A stretch of 44,434 nt of DNA, taken from the NCBI GenBank assembly GCA_036677505.1, contig JAVBWK010000025.1, positions 1-44,434 of the forward strand. The letters run 5' to 3'. This document shows, piece after piece, positions 7,617 through 15,741 of this stretch. The stretch comes from UBA2227 sp036677505. Lineage in GTDB: Bacteria; Bacillota_I; Bacilli_A; Erysipelotrichales; Erysipelotrichaceae. The notes beneath the pieces are model-generated. The model searched no databases and was not told where the DNA came from. It saw only the letters and a program-made list of their open reading frames with translations. Position 1 is the first letter of the stretch. The number at the start of each line of letters is the position of its first letter. The position numbers were made by a program, and so were the translations under genes.

Positions 7617-9094
7617 TGAATCACATCAAGCAGGCTCAGATCGCGATATTCCATCAGCGCCACGACCTTATCTTTCGGCAGAATGACTTGCGGAGTTCCG
7701 CATAACTCATTGGCAATATCCAACAGATCTTTCATCGAAACCACCGGTAAACGCGTGGTTTTTTTCAGTTGTTCAATCAGTTCACTGTGACGCGGATGAA
7801 TCGCAATCCCGTAATCCGTGACCAACGCATCGACCGTATCGCCGGGCGTTGTAATCGTCGTTACCCGATCAACGACCACCGAAATACGTGAGCTCACCAG
7901 TTTGGATACGATGATCGAAAACTTACTCCCATAGGCCGTATCCGCGTGACCGCCCGAACCGCCCAAGATGCGATGATCAAAGCCGGTGGTCACATTGACA
8001 TTGAAATCCAGATCGATTTCCGAGGCTCCCAAAATCACCACATCCAGCCGATCGACGATATTTTCCGGATGATACGGGTTCCCGTATTGAGAAGCGCTGA
8101 TGGCGATATGCTCCTTATTTTTCTGAATTGAAGCAACGGCCGATAAATCAAAACACTGAACATCGTACAGTTTCTCAAACAGACCTTTTTCAAACATATC
8201 GACCAGAGTGCCGGTAATCCCACCGGAAGCAAACGATCCGATGACTTTTTTCTCCTTGAGCTTCTGATGCAGCGAAGCCGCAACGGCCAGAGAGATTCCG
8301 CCCGCCCCGGTCTGAAAGCTCAGTCCGTCACGGATAAACCCGCCCGCATCCATCAGCTCCACCGTCTTTTTGGCAATCGCCAACCCGACCGGATCTTTGG
8401 TGATCCGGGTCGTACCGGAAACGATTCCGGCAGGATTACCGATCGAATCGACCGTAAGCATGGCATCGACACAAATATAGGGAATATCGATATGATTCAA
8501 CGGTTCAACCGTATCGGTGATGGCCACGACCGTATCAGCATAATAAGCATCCGCAATCGCATAGCCCAATGATCCGCAGGCCGCCCGTCCCTGGCGCCCG
8601 CTGATATTGCCCTCTGTATCCATCGCAGGCGCCGCAATAAAGGCGACATCGATCTTCAGTTTTTTTGACTCGATGCTCAATGCCCGACCTCCATGGGTCT
8701 GCATGACACACGGATACAGGCATTTCCCTTCACTGACCGCATCGGCGACCGCACCGGACATATAGGCGGTGACCACCTGCGTCACGGCTTTCATTTCAAT
8801 CGCTTGTGCAAGCGATGTATGAACGGGAAACACCGATGAAGCAGCCACCGTAAGATCCTTAATCCCGCGCCGGATGATTTCATTGATGATCAGATTCATC
8901 ACCGCATCGCCGTTGCGCAAATGGTGATGAAAGGAGATTGTCATACCATCCTGAAGCTGAATTTTCGCAAAAAGCTCATCCAACGACTGTACCCTTTGAA
9001 CAGCATGATTATGTCGGGCTGATTTGAACTCGGGATATGTTTTCTGTGAATAACTTTCTTTATACTGATAAGGTTCCATCGGAGTATATTTCAT
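7595..9094 (-). CDS. citF: Citrate lyase alpha subunit (citrate CoA-transferase)
   Basis: A 499-aa protein recognisable end to end as CitF. It transfers the citrate moiety onto the prosthetic group of CitD, releasing acetate, in the CitDEF complex. Visible family features are the N-terminal HHHLRNGDAVMN, Gly-rich TGAGGISLAVA, FASGGITGTLVDMF, and the C-terminal GxHPRH and PKDKVVALMEYRD-type blocks. The ATG at 9094 forms an ATGA overlap with the citE stop; an in-frame GTG/ATG-type start at 9109 is possible. It is the last gene of citXG-D-E-F and has no terminator of its own, because its end overlaps the convergent regulator gene. Confidence 0.93.
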   Translation of the reverse strand: MKYTPMEPYQYKESYSQKTYPEFKSARHNHAVQRVQSLDELFAKIQLQDGMTISFHHHLRNGDAVMNLIINEIIRRGIKDLTVAASSVFPVHTSLAQAIEMKAVTQVVTAYMSGAVADAVSEGKCLYPCVMQTHGGRALSIESKKLKIDVAFIAAPAMDTEGNISGRQGRAACGSLGYAIADAYYADTVVAITDTVEPLNHIDIPYICVDAMLTVDSIGNPAGIVSGTTRITKDPVGLAIAKKTVELMDAGGFIRDGLSFQTGAGGISLAVAASLHQKLKEKKVIGSFASGGITGTLVDMFEKGLFEKLYDVQCFDLSAVASIQKNKEHIAISASQYGNPYHPENIVDRLDVVILGASEIDLDFNVNVTTGFDHRILGGSGGHADTAYGSKFSIIVSKLVSSRISVVVDRVTTITTPGDTVDALVTDYGIAIHPRHSELIEQLKKTTRLPVVSMKDLLDIANELCGTPQVILPKDKVVALMEYRDLSLLDVIHQCEDSL

Positions 9095-9942
9095 CGCAAC
9101 AACCCCCATTTCTTCGCCTTTTCAATGATCTGCCGGGCTCGCAAAATCACCGGCCGGTCAATCATTTTTCCTTTATACGAGAAGACCCCGACATTCTGTC
9201 GCTCAGTTTCTTCCAATACTTCCTTTGCCCACAGAATCTGTTTTTCACTGACGGTGTATACCTCATTGGCCACATCCGCCTGAAGCGGATGGATACATGC
9301 TTTGCCGTCAAAACCGATGGACGCCGAAAAATCACAATCCGACTGAAAACCGGTCAGATTTTCGAGGTCGGTATACGGCGTATCCAGACACAGTTTCTTA
9401 AAGGCTTTGGCCCAGGTACATACCTGATATCTGGCAAACAGCAACTCGCGATTGTCTTCTCTACGGACAATGCCCATATCGGAAGCAAAATCCTCACCAC
9501 CCAGCAAGAATCCATGGCAGCGCTCATCTCTGGCTACCTTCTCACAGGTCAGTACTCCCAAAGCACTTTCAACCAAAGCAATCAAACGGACAGGGGGAAG
9601 ATCAAACTGTTTCTCAACCTTCTCAATAGCATTAACGACTTCTGTCCACTCATCGCCGTTGGCTTTGGGTATCAAAAGTGCATCCGGTCTTGCCGGCAGG
9701 ACATTGATCAAATCCTGATGAAAGAACTCACTGTCGAGCGGATTGATGCGCACCCAATATTCCTTCTGACGGCGCGGCAGATGCAGTAACGTGTGTTTGA
9801 TCAGCAGGGATGCACTGTCCTTTGCTGCGATGGCGATCGCATCTTCACAGTCAAGAATGATGGCATCCGCCGACAATACCGGTGAACTCAACACCATCGC
9901 CGCGGAGTTGCCGGGCACAAAAAGTGCGGAACGTATGCTCAT
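9091..9942 (-). CDS. citE: Citrate lyase beta subunit (citryl-CoA/ACP lyase)
   Basis: A 283-aa CitE of normal length, an HpcH/HpaI-type aldolase barrel. It cleaves citryl-CitD to oxaloacetate and acetyl-CitD. Visible: RSALFVPGN at the start, the metal/substrate block AIILDCEDAI, IRINPLDS-like WVRINPLDSEFF, and GGEDFASDMG with acidic metal ligands. It starts at an ATGA overlap with citD and ends at an ATGA overlap with citF, indicating tight translational coupling for a fixed subunit ratio. Confidence 0.94.
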   Translation of the reverse strand: MSIRSALFVPGNSAAMVLSSPVLSADAIILDCEDAIAIAAKDSASLLIKHTLLHLPRRQKEYWVRINPLDSEFFHQDLINVLPARPDALLIPKANGDEWTEVVNAIEKVEKQFDLPPVRLIALVESALGVLTCEKVARDERCHGFLLGGEDFASDMGIVRREDNRELLFARYQVCTWAKAFKKLCLDTPYTDLENLTGFQSDCDFSASIGFDGKACIHPLQADVANEVYTVSEKQILWAKEVLEETERQNVGVFSYKGKMIDRPVILRARQIIEKAKKWGLLR

Positions 9943-10205
9943 AAGCTGCGTTTCACCGCCGTTTCCACTCTCGCTTTGATCGTAAAGTCCAAAGCTCCTT
10001 TATCGTTGACGGATACGGTCGCCCCTGTCAGCTGCATTTGATCACAGGTATCCCGAATAGCTTTTTCAATCTGATGACCAAAACGGGCTTTCACGACACT
10101 TTCCAAATGGATGGTTATATTGTCATCTTGATTTGGTTCAACCGTCACCTGACAGTCATTCGATTCTAAGGTACCGGCGATACCGGTTCTGATCGGTCGG
10201 TTCAT
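9939..10205 (-). CDS. citD: Citrate lyase gamma subunit (acyl carrier protein)
   Basis: An 88-aa carrier subunit. The prosthetic-group site is GTLESNDCQVTV with Ser15, matching the GTLESSD block in known CitD. It carries 2'-(5''-phosphoribosyl)-3'-dephospho-CoA. The start has an excellent AAGGAGG site, which lies inside the citXG reading frame: citD begins 50 nt before citXG ends. It is followed by citE on an ATGA overlap. Confidence 0.93.
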   Translation of the reverse strand: MNRPIRTGIAGTLESNDCQVTVEPNQDDNITIHLESVVKARFGHQIEKAIRDTCDQMQLTGATVSVNDKGALDFTIKARVETAVKRSL

Positions 10206-11421
10206 CTTTATTTTCCTCCTTGATCCACATAAAACAATCCATCAGGATCAGTGCGCTGAGCATATCCGCGCTTCCGCCGGGACTCAATCGCTGTGATTTC
10301 ATCCATGCATCGAAAGCGAACCGATCCTGCAGATTTGTAATCCTTTTTGCTTTTTCCCTACACTCATTATACAACGGTATCCCTCCGCGGTGCATCAGGG
10401 TCGTATCCGGATTTTCACTGATGATCTTCAGAAAGGTCTCATCTATTGAATGCTTTAAATAAAACGGATAGTAGATTTCAAACAGCTCCCTGAATCCTTC
10501 CTTAGCCAAACCGCGAATACCGGTTATGCCGTGCTTATGATACAGAGACATTCCGTGGCTGGATTGCGCTTTGTCAAAATCGGCAAGAATATTCTCACAC
10601 AGTTTCACGATATGTCTGACCGGATCTTCCCACTGAAGACCTGCCATCACCAGCAGCATCAGAAAAATCGCACCTTTATGGGTATTGATATTCCCCGTGG
10701 TTTCAAACATCTTCTGCTCCGCAATTTTCCCGATGGCTCTTAACTTCTGAAAATCATCCGGATACACATATGCCTTACACATCTGATGACTTATGATGTA
10801 CGCACTTTCGATAAAGAGCATCGCATCCATATCCAAGTGATTGCCATCATCGGACATGGTCACACAGCCATATCCGCGCGGTTTGATCAGTTCTCCGATA
10901 AGCGCGGTGAACAACAGCCGTTGCCAACGCGTAGCTAGATCATCCGCCACCAGATACTTGCGAAACACCGATAAAATGTACCGATCGATGTCATCCGGTG
11001 TATGCGTCTGATTGCGTACACACAGGTGGGCATCTTCATCGCAAAGAAAACACTTCCTCGGACTCAGATTCAACTCCCTTCTGGAAATCTGCCCCCGGGT
11101 ATCCATGACATCGATGTCCATCAGCCGTCCCAACGGATGCGATGTTTCGATGTCAACACATATCTTTTTGAGTTCTCGGATATCACGATCGATGCTCAGA
11201 TAGAATATAAGCCCTTCTGCGGTATAACTCGTTTGCGCATGTATTATCTTTTGTTTTTTCAACTCAAAATAACCCTCGCACACCACGACGGTTGAAATCA
11301 GACAGCGCTTATCCGTCCCCGGCAGATTGGCCTTGATTACTGCTAAAGGGTAAGGAAAGTCTTCTGTCACTTGTTTTTGAAGGTTGGCACGAACCTCACG
11401 TTCATCCAGAAGTTCCATCAT
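10156..11421 (-). CDS. citXG: CitX-CitG fusion: prosthetic group synthesis and transfer for citrate lyase
   Basis: A 421-aa two-domain protein. Residues about 1-165 are CitX (apo-citrate lyase phosphoribosyl-dephospho-CoA transferase), with GRLMDIDVMD and the Cys/His segment SPRKCFLCDEDAHLCVRNQTH. Residues about 170-410 are CitG (triphosphoribosyl-dephospho-CoA synthase), with DGNHLDMD, NTHKGAIF, HGITGIRG, MHRGG and SPGGSADML. CitXG fusions are known in other bacteria. The first CitG block differs from the common PKPGLVDRFNNG form, so that half is somewhat divergent. It is first in the operon; two consecutive ATGs follow GGAGAG. No citC ligase lies nearby, though lyase activation by acetylation needs one. 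Confidence 0.88.
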   Translation of the reverse strand: MMELLDEREVRANLQKQVTEDFPYPLAVIKANLPGTDKRCLISTVVVCEGYFELKKQKIIHAQTSYTAEGLIFYLSIDRDIRELKKICVDIETSHPLGRLMDIDVMDTRGQISRRELNLSPRKCFLCDEDAHLCVRNQTHTPDDIDRYILSVFRKYLVADDLATRWQRLLFTALIGELIKPRGYGCVTMSDDGNHLDMDAMLFIESAYIISHQMCKAYVYPDDFQKLRAIGKIAEQKMFETTGNINTHKGAIFLMLLVMAGLQWEDPVRHIVKLCENILADFDKAQSSHGMSLYHKHGITGIRGLAKEGFRELFEIYYPFYLKHSIDETFLKIISENPDTTLMHRGGIPLYNECREKAKRITNLQDRFAFDAWMKSQRLSPGGSADMLSALILMDCFMWIKEENKDEPTDQNRYRRYLRIE

Positions 11422-11429
11422 CTCTCCAT

Positions 11430-11448
11430 ATTGGATTCTGTATCCAAT
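11430..11448. promoter_or_regulatory. Inverted repeat at the citrate operon start, candidate GntR site
   Basis: ATTGGAT (11430-11436) / ATCCAAT (11442-11448) around a 5-bp spacer. It covers the predicted start point of the citXG transcript, directly before the ribosome site. Its sequence differs from the dyad at 6902-6923, so a shared binder is not proven. Confidence 0.5.
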
Positions 11449-11451
11449 TTT

Positions 11452-11480
11452 ACTTTATCAAAAATCCTGGGTTTATGCAA
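11452..11480 (-). promoter_or_regulatory. Putative promoter of the citXG-D-E-F operon
   Basis: Read on the minus strand: TTGCAT (11475-11480), a 17-bp spacer and TAAAGT (11452-11457). Moderate match; an activator may be needed. Confidence 0.5.
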
Positions 11481-11503
11481 TAAAGAAAAGGCGCTGCGCG
11501 CCT
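11481..11503 (-). terminator. Terminator of pepF
   Basis: Stem AGGCGC/GCGCCT (11489-11494, 11498-11503). On the minus strand it is followed by TTTTCTTTA. It overlaps the pepF stop codon. Confidence 0.8.
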
Positions 11504-13310
11504 ATTTCAATAAGATTTCTTCCAACTGTTTCAATCGGGTTTCGAATACAGTCAGTGCATCCTTGGTGGCCTGATTGCTCGTCATATCGACACCGGCCTT
11601 TTTGAGCACTTCGATCGGCACATCACTGCTTCCGGCTTTCAGATAATTCAAGTAAGCTTCAATGGCTTTTGGCCCTTCATTGAGAATTTTCGCACTCAAG
11701 GCAGACGCAGCCGAGAAACCTGTGGCATACTGATACACATAGTAATTATAGTAGAAATGCGGGATACGGGCCCATTCAAAGCCGATTTCCTCATCATAAG
11801 TCATCTGCTCGCCATAGTACTGCTTATTGATTTCAAAGTAGTTTTTCGTAAAGAAATCCGCGGTCAGAGCGGTACCGTTTTGTTGAGCTTGGTGAATCAG
11901 ATGTTCAAACTGGGCGAACTGTGTCTGACGGAACACTGTACCTTTGAAACCGTCGAGATAATGATTGATCAGATAAGCTTTGATTTTCGGATCATCAAAC
12001 TTCTTAAGCATAAAGTCCGTCAGTAAGATTTCATTGGTTGTCGATGCGACTTCCGCCAAGAAAATCGAATAGTCACCGTAAACAAAGGGCTGATATTTTC
12101 TCGTCAGATAACTGTGCACGCTGTGCCCCAGTTCATGGGCCAAGGTAAAGACATTGTCAATGTTGTCCTGCCAGTTCATCAGGATATAGGGAGATGTCCC
12201 ATAGGTACCTGAGGAATAGGCTCCGCTGCGCTTGCCTTTATTTTCAAAAATGTCGATCCAACGCGATTTGAAGGCTTCCTTCAGTATCGTCTGATATTCC
12301 TCACCCAATACCGAAAGTCCTTCGAGAATCAGCGATTTGGCGTCCTCATAGGTAAATTTCACATCGATCTCATCGACCAGCGGCGTATACAAGTCATACA
12401 TCGCGATATCATCGAGTTTCAATGCTTTTTTGCGAAGATCCACATAGCGATGCATCAGATCCAAACGCGAATTGACGGCTTCGACCAATGAATCATACAC
12501 GGATTCCGGTATCGCATTGGCAAACAGTGCCGCATGACGCGCGGACTGATATCCGCGGATCCGGGCATTGAAATTATGCGCCTTGATCATGCTGCTTAAG
12601 GTTGACGCAAAGGTATTCTTTAAATCACGATACGTATGATACATGCCCATAAAGGCATTGCGACGCACCTCGCGCTGACGCGATTCTAAAAACAGGACGT
12701 AGCGGCCGTGAGACAGCTGAGCATCCTCACCGTCTTCCCCTTTGATCAGCGGAAGTTTCAAATCCGCATTGTTGAGCATACCGAAAATCGTCGATGGAGC
12801 CGAGAATACTTCACTTCCCTCGGCCAAAATGCGCTCTTCTTTTTCAGAAAGGATGAAGGCACGCTTGGCAAACATCTGTTCAAATTCATGGCGGTACAGC
12901 TGAAGTTCTTCTTTTTCTTCAAAGAAACCCCAGATCCTGGCCTCATCGATGGCCATCAGTTCCGAACGGATAAAGGAGAATGCGGCACTGGTCTTGGCAT
13001 ACAGACTTTCAATGCGGCTGAACATGGCCTGATAATGGGCATTGGTCGTATCCGTATCAAAGTTCAGATGAGCATAGACATACAGATGACCGACTTTATA
13101 ATATACATCTTCCTGAAACTTGATGGCATCAAGCAGTACTTGAGCACTTTCGCCCAAACGGCCCTGAAAGTCTACTGCTTTCGGTGCATGGGCATCCACA
13201 TAAGCAAAATCAGCTTCCCAACCGGCATCATCCGCATAAATCGGCGTCAGATCCCACGTGTCTTCCAAACGAATCTCACTGCGTAAAGGAATATCTTTTT
13301 TATGTTCCAT
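11502..13310 (-). CDS. pepF: Oligoendopeptidase F (M3 family)
   Basis: A 602-aa cytoplasmic zinc oligopeptidase of standard PepF length. The catalytic HExxH is HELGH near residues 390-394 in FTLAHELGHSVHSYL, followed about 25 residues later by the EVAST segment that gives the third zinc ligand. The N-terminal helical region (WDLTPIYADD...) is the PepF-specific domain. It would trim peptides of about 6-17 residues. GAGG lies just before the ATG. It is monocistronic between two terminators and unrelated to its citrate neighbours. Confidence 0.93.
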   Translation of the reverse strand: MEHKKDIPLRSEIRLEDTWDLTPIYADDAGWEADFAYVDAHAPKAVDFQGRLGESAQVLLDAIKFQEDVYYKVGHLYVYAHLNFDTDTTNAHYQAMFSRIESLYAKTSAAFSFIRSELMAIDEARIWGFFEEKEELQLYRHEFEQMFAKRAFILSEKEERILAEGSEVFSAPSTIFGMLNNADLKLPLIKGEDGEDAQLSHGRYVLFLESRQREVRRNAFMGMYHTYRDLKNTFASTLSSMIKAHNFNARIRGYQSARHAALFANAIPESVYDSLVEAVNSRLDLMHRYVDLRKKALKLDDIAMYDLYTPLVDEIDVKFTYEDAKSLILEGLSVLGEEYQTILKEAFKSRWIDIFENKGKRSGAYSSGTYGTSPYILMNWQDNIDNVFTLAHELGHSVHSYLTRKYQPFVYGDYSIFLAEVASTTNEILLTDFMLKKFDDPKIKAYLINHYLDGFKGTVFRQTQFAQFEHLIHQAQQNGTALTADFFTKNYFEINKQYYGEQMTYDEEIGFEWARIPHFYYNYYVYQYATGFSAASALSAKILNEGPKAIEAYLNYLKAGSSDVPIEVLKKAGVDMTSNQATKDALTVFETRLKQLEEILLK

Positions 13311-13338
13311 AATTTACCTCACTTTTTTAATTATAGCA

Positions 13339-13364
13339 CAAAAAAGACGGAGGTCATTCCGTCT
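13339..13364 (-). terminator. Terminator of the flavodoxin operon
   Basis: Stem AGACGGA (13345-13351) / TCCGTCT (13358-13364) with a 6-nt loop, followed on the minus strand by TTTTTT. It contains the stop codon of the flavodoxin gene. Confidence 0.88.
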
Positions 13365-13836
13365 GACTGAACATTTGACTTATAAAATCGCTGATTTTTT
13401 CCGGATGCAATCGGACATCGCGGTTTTTCCCCTGCTCGGATTTCTGCACCATCCGAGTGATCATTTTATGGGCAAAACTCATTTTGGTAATATCCATTTC
13501 ACCGCCCATGGTCATGATGACCGCACCCTCAGCAAGCTCGGGCGGATAGTTTGTTTTCACATAATCCAGGATATTCTCTTCAAATGCACAACAGAAATAA
13601 ATACCGCGTCTTTTCGTCAGAAGCTCATGTTTATATGTTGATACAAAGCTCTTCATCTGCTTGTCGATCTGACCCACATAGATGCTTGAACCCAAAATCA
13701 CCGCATCAAATAAAGAGAAGTCGACTTTATCTTTCTTAACATCAAACAGTTGTGAATCCGGAATCTGATCGTAAAGGGATTGGGCAATTTTCTTCGTGCT
13801 TCCATACGTCGAAGCATAGAGGATCGCTGTTTTCAT
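13354..13836 (-). CDS. Flavodoxin-domain protein
   Basis: A 160-aa single flavodoxin-like domain. The FMN phosphate loop is at the N-terminus (ILYASTYGSTKKIAQ), and a second loop lies around ILGSSIYVGQ. The C-terminal part (AHKMITRMV...) resembles HemG-type or menaquinone-linked flavodoxins, so protoporphyrinogen oxidase-like chemistry is possible but unproven. It starts on an ATGA overlap with an FMN-binding-domain membrane protein, which suggests a small electron-transfer pair under MarR control. No catalytic residue assignment is attempted beyond the FMN loop. Confidence 0.8.
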   Translation of the reverse strand: MKTAILYASTYGSTKKIAQSLYDQIPDSQLFDVKKDKVDFSLFDAVILGSSIYVGQIDKQMKSFVSTYKHELLTKRRGIYFCCAFEENILDYVKTNYPPELAEGAVIMTMGGEMDITKMSFAHKMITRMVQKSEQGKNRDVRLHPEKISDFISQMFSQTE

Positions 13837-14219
13837 GGCCGCAGAGCATCCTCAATCGACTTCAGATACGCTTTGGACGTCGCCGTCGCCTCACTGATCG
13901 TATCGATATCAATGTTTTGCTTTTTCAACACTTCCTGAATGAGAGCTTCCCGAACCTCGGGCCAGTCAAACTCGACCGTCTGATAAAAATCAATATCCAC
14001 GATTTTATGGTCCTTGACCGTAACGTAGACACGATTGGTAAAGCGGCCGTTTTCATAGATTCCTTCATAATCCCCATCCGCCAATACGCTGAGATCAATC
14101 GGAGAGATTTCTTCTTGAGTCGTTGCGCCTAAGTCCTTATTTAAGAAAAACACCATCGCAAATCCTATTGCCAATACTCCCAAAAACATCCAAGCCACAA
14201 TTTTAATTACCTTTTTCAT
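13833..14219 (-). CDS. Membrane-anchored FMN-binding-domain protein
   Basis: A 128-aa protein with one N-terminal transmembrane helix (about residues 4-26) and an extracellular domain. DGDYEGIYENGRFTNRVYVTVKDHKIVDI matches the FMN_bind fold. Near the C-terminus DTISEATATS corresponds to the flavinylation motif D-x-x-S-G-A-T; Glu replaces the usual Gly and the Thr remains. Such domains carry FMN on Thr when an ApbE flavin transferase is present; none is in this window. Overlaps by ATGA on both sides (marR upstream, flavodoxin downstream). Likely role: extracytosolic electron carrier paired with the cytosolic flavodoxin. Confidence 0.7.
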   Translation of the reverse strand: MKKVIKIVAWMFLGVLAIGFAMVFFLNKDLGATTQEEISPIDLSVLADGDYEGIYENGRFTNRVYVTVKDHKIVDIDFYQTVEFDWPEVREALIQEVLKKQNIDIDTISEATATSKAYLKSIEDALRP

Positions 14220-14680
14220 TTCCCTTCCTCCTTCATCCGATCCAGATTGTCGAGCATTTTTGTTAAGGTGTCACAGAATATGCTGAGCTGCTCAGGCTCA
14301 ATATCCGCAAATATCTGATGTAAAGCCGCTTCGCTTTGCGGTTGCATCTTCATCCAGAATTCCCTGCTATGCTCCGTCAGTTTCAGACGGACTTTGCGCT
14401 GGTCACTGTCATCATGAATCAGAATCATATGTCCCTTATTCGCAAGTTTCTGGGCTAGCACTTTCACATTCTGATGGCTGGTATTCATGACCTTCGCAAC
14501 CTCCGTGATGGGCGGGGGTGAATCAAACAAGGCACTGACCACCACCGACAAATACCATTGCTTGGTCGTAATATCCAGGGGAGCCAGAGTCTGATCCAAT
14601 ACCGCCTGACACAGATTCGCTACATTGAAGATCATCCCGAAGGCATACTCACGATCGGGGATATGTTCAAATCGTTTCAT
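14216..14680 (-). CDS. MarR-family regulator of the flavoprotein operon
   Basis: A 154-aa MarR protein. The winged helix (about 45-105) contains ITEVAKVMNTSHQNVKVLAQKLANKG and the wing segment HDDSDQRKVRLKLT, fitting DxRxxR-type wings. The operon runs marR, FMN-binding protein, flavodoxin with ATGA overlaps. Upstream lie a TTGACA promoter and two identical palindromes, one on the -10, so autorepression is very likely. The signal is unknown; redox-active or phenolic compounds are typical for this class. Confidence 0.85.
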   Translation of the reverse strand: MKRFEHIPDREYAFGMIFNVANLCQAVLDQTLAPLDITTKQWYLSVVVSALFDSPPPITEVAKVMNTSHQNVKVLAQKLANKGHMILIHDDSDQRKVRLKLTEHSREFWMKMQPQSEAALHQIFADIEPEQLSIFCDTLTKMLDNLDRMKEEGK

Positions 14681-14699
14681 TGTTCACCTCTTACATTAG

Positions 14700-14711
14700 G
14701 TAATATATTAC
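14700..14711. promoter_or_regulatory. MarR operator copy 1
   Basis: Perfect 12-bp palindrome GTAATATATTAC covering the -10 of the marR promoter. An identical copy starts 40 bp away. Confidence 0.75.
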
Positions 14712-14730
14712 ATATTTAGATGAATGTCAA
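14702..14730 (-). promoter_or_regulatory. Promoter of the marR-flavoprotein operon
   Basis: Minus strand: TTGACA (14725-14730), a 17-bp spacer and TATATT (14702-14707). The -10 lies inside operator copy 1. Confidence 0.75.
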
Positions 14731-14739
14731 CCCTTTAAT

Positions 14740-14751
14740 GTAATATATTAC
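14740..14751. promoter_or_regulatory. MarR operator copy 2
   Basis: Second exact GTAATATATTAC, 40 bp start to start from copy 1 and upstream of the -35. A near-integral number of helical turns (about 3.8) would put both sites on a similar face. Confidence 0.7.
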
Positions 14752-14761
14752 TTATTTCATC

Positions 14762-14785
14762 AAAAAAAGAGATGTTTCCATCTCT
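14762..14785 (-). terminator. Terminator of the PTS-transketolase operon
   Basis: Stem AGAGATG (14768-14774) / CATCTCT (14779-14785) with a 4-nt loop. On the minus strand it is followed by seven Ts. Confidence 0.9.
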
Positions 14786-14787
14786 CA

Positions 14788-15741
14788 CTAAATGACTTCT
14801 TTGACCGCTTTGATGATATCATCCTTGGTCAGTCCATACGTTTTCTGTAAATAATCCGGCAATCCGACTTCACCGAAACGGTCTTGAATGGCGACTCTGC
14901 GCAGAGGCACATTGCATCCGCATTCAGCCATGATTTCCGCAACAGCACTGCCCAGTCCGCCGATTTTCGAATGATTCTCGGCCGTAATGATCAGTTTTTT
15001 ACCCACGATCATCTTCTCGACAAGTTCTTTATCGATCGGTTTGACCGTAAACATATCCACCACTGCAACGCTTACTCCCGTTTTCTCGAGCTCATCTTTG
15101 GCATTAAGTGCCTGCTCGATCATCTCTCCGATCGCAAAAATCACAACATCCGACCCTTCGCAAAGTAAAACGCCTTTCCCGATTTCAAAGGTCGAAGCAG
15201 GATCATATATATCTTTCAATCCCTTTCGACTGGCACGCATATAGAAAATCCCGTACAGCTTTGCTGTTTCTTTAAGCAACCAGGCAAACTGCGCTGCATC
15301 CGCCGGAGCCAACACCGTAGCGGTTGGCATCGCCCGCATCAAAGCCAAATCTTCCACCGAAGTGTGCGTACCGCCGTTATGCCCGGAAGTGAATCCCGGA
15401 TCAGAACCGTAAATGCGCAAATTTGCTTTCTGATACGCCCCGGAAAGATACAGCTGATCATACACCCGACGTGTCGCAAAAGGAGCAAAGGTATGAATGA
15501 TCGGGACTTTTCCGACCAGCGACATCCCGGCGGCAGCACCAATCATATTGGCCTCACTGATCCCCATATTGATACAGCGATCCGGAAATTCCTTGAATAC
15601 TTTGGCAGTGCCTGAAGCACCGACCAAATCAGCATCCATGACAACGACTTGCGGGTTATCCCGCAATATTTCGACCAACGCCTGTTGATATACCGCACGC
15701 ATTTCAATCGGTTTCTGCTCTTTTGCAAATATGACTGCCAT
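14788..15741 (-). CDS. Transketolase, C-terminal subunit
   Basis: A 317-aa protein with the pyrimidine-binding and C-terminal domains of transketolase. Visible: MDADLVGASGTAKVF, INMGISEANMIGAAAGM (containing the catalytic Glu that activates thiamine diphosphate), TFAPFATRRVYDQ, and a C-terminal transketolase_C fold (VVDMFTVKPID, ITAENHSKIGGLGSA). It pairs with the N-terminal subunit encoded immediately upstream; the ATG overlaps that gene's TGA by one base. The preceding GGAGGTG supports ATG 15741 rather than a TTG one codon earlier. Split transketolases are common in Bacillota and archaea. It sits at the end of a PTS operon. Confidence 0.92.
   Translation of the reverse strand: MAVIFAKEQKPIEMRAVYQQALVEILRDNPQVVVMDADLVGASGTAKVFKEFPDRCINMGISEANMIGAAAGMSLVGKVPIIHTFAPFATRRVYDQLYLSGAYQKANLRIYGSDPGFTSGHNGGTHTSVEDLALMRAMPTATVLAPADAAQFAWLLKETAKLYGIFYMRASRKGLKDIYDPASTFEIGKGVLLCEGSDVVIFAIGEMIEQALNAKDELEKTGVSVAVVDMFTVKPIDKELVEKMIVGKKLIITAENHSKIGGLGSAVAEIMAECGCNVPLRRVAIQDRFGEVGLPDYLQKTYGLTKDDIIKAVKEVI

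Noticed and set aside
9037..9789. 250-aa plus-strand ORF opposite citE
   Set aside because: Antisense to citE with no start signals; a shadow ORF.
12708..13286. 192-aa plus-strand ORF opposite pepF
   Set aside because: Antisense shadow, composition unlike real proteins.
13330..13335. TATAAT as the pepF promoter
   Set aside because: A good -10 exists, but the -35 (ATGACC at 16 bp) is weak and lies within the upstream terminator; plausible but not strong enough to list.
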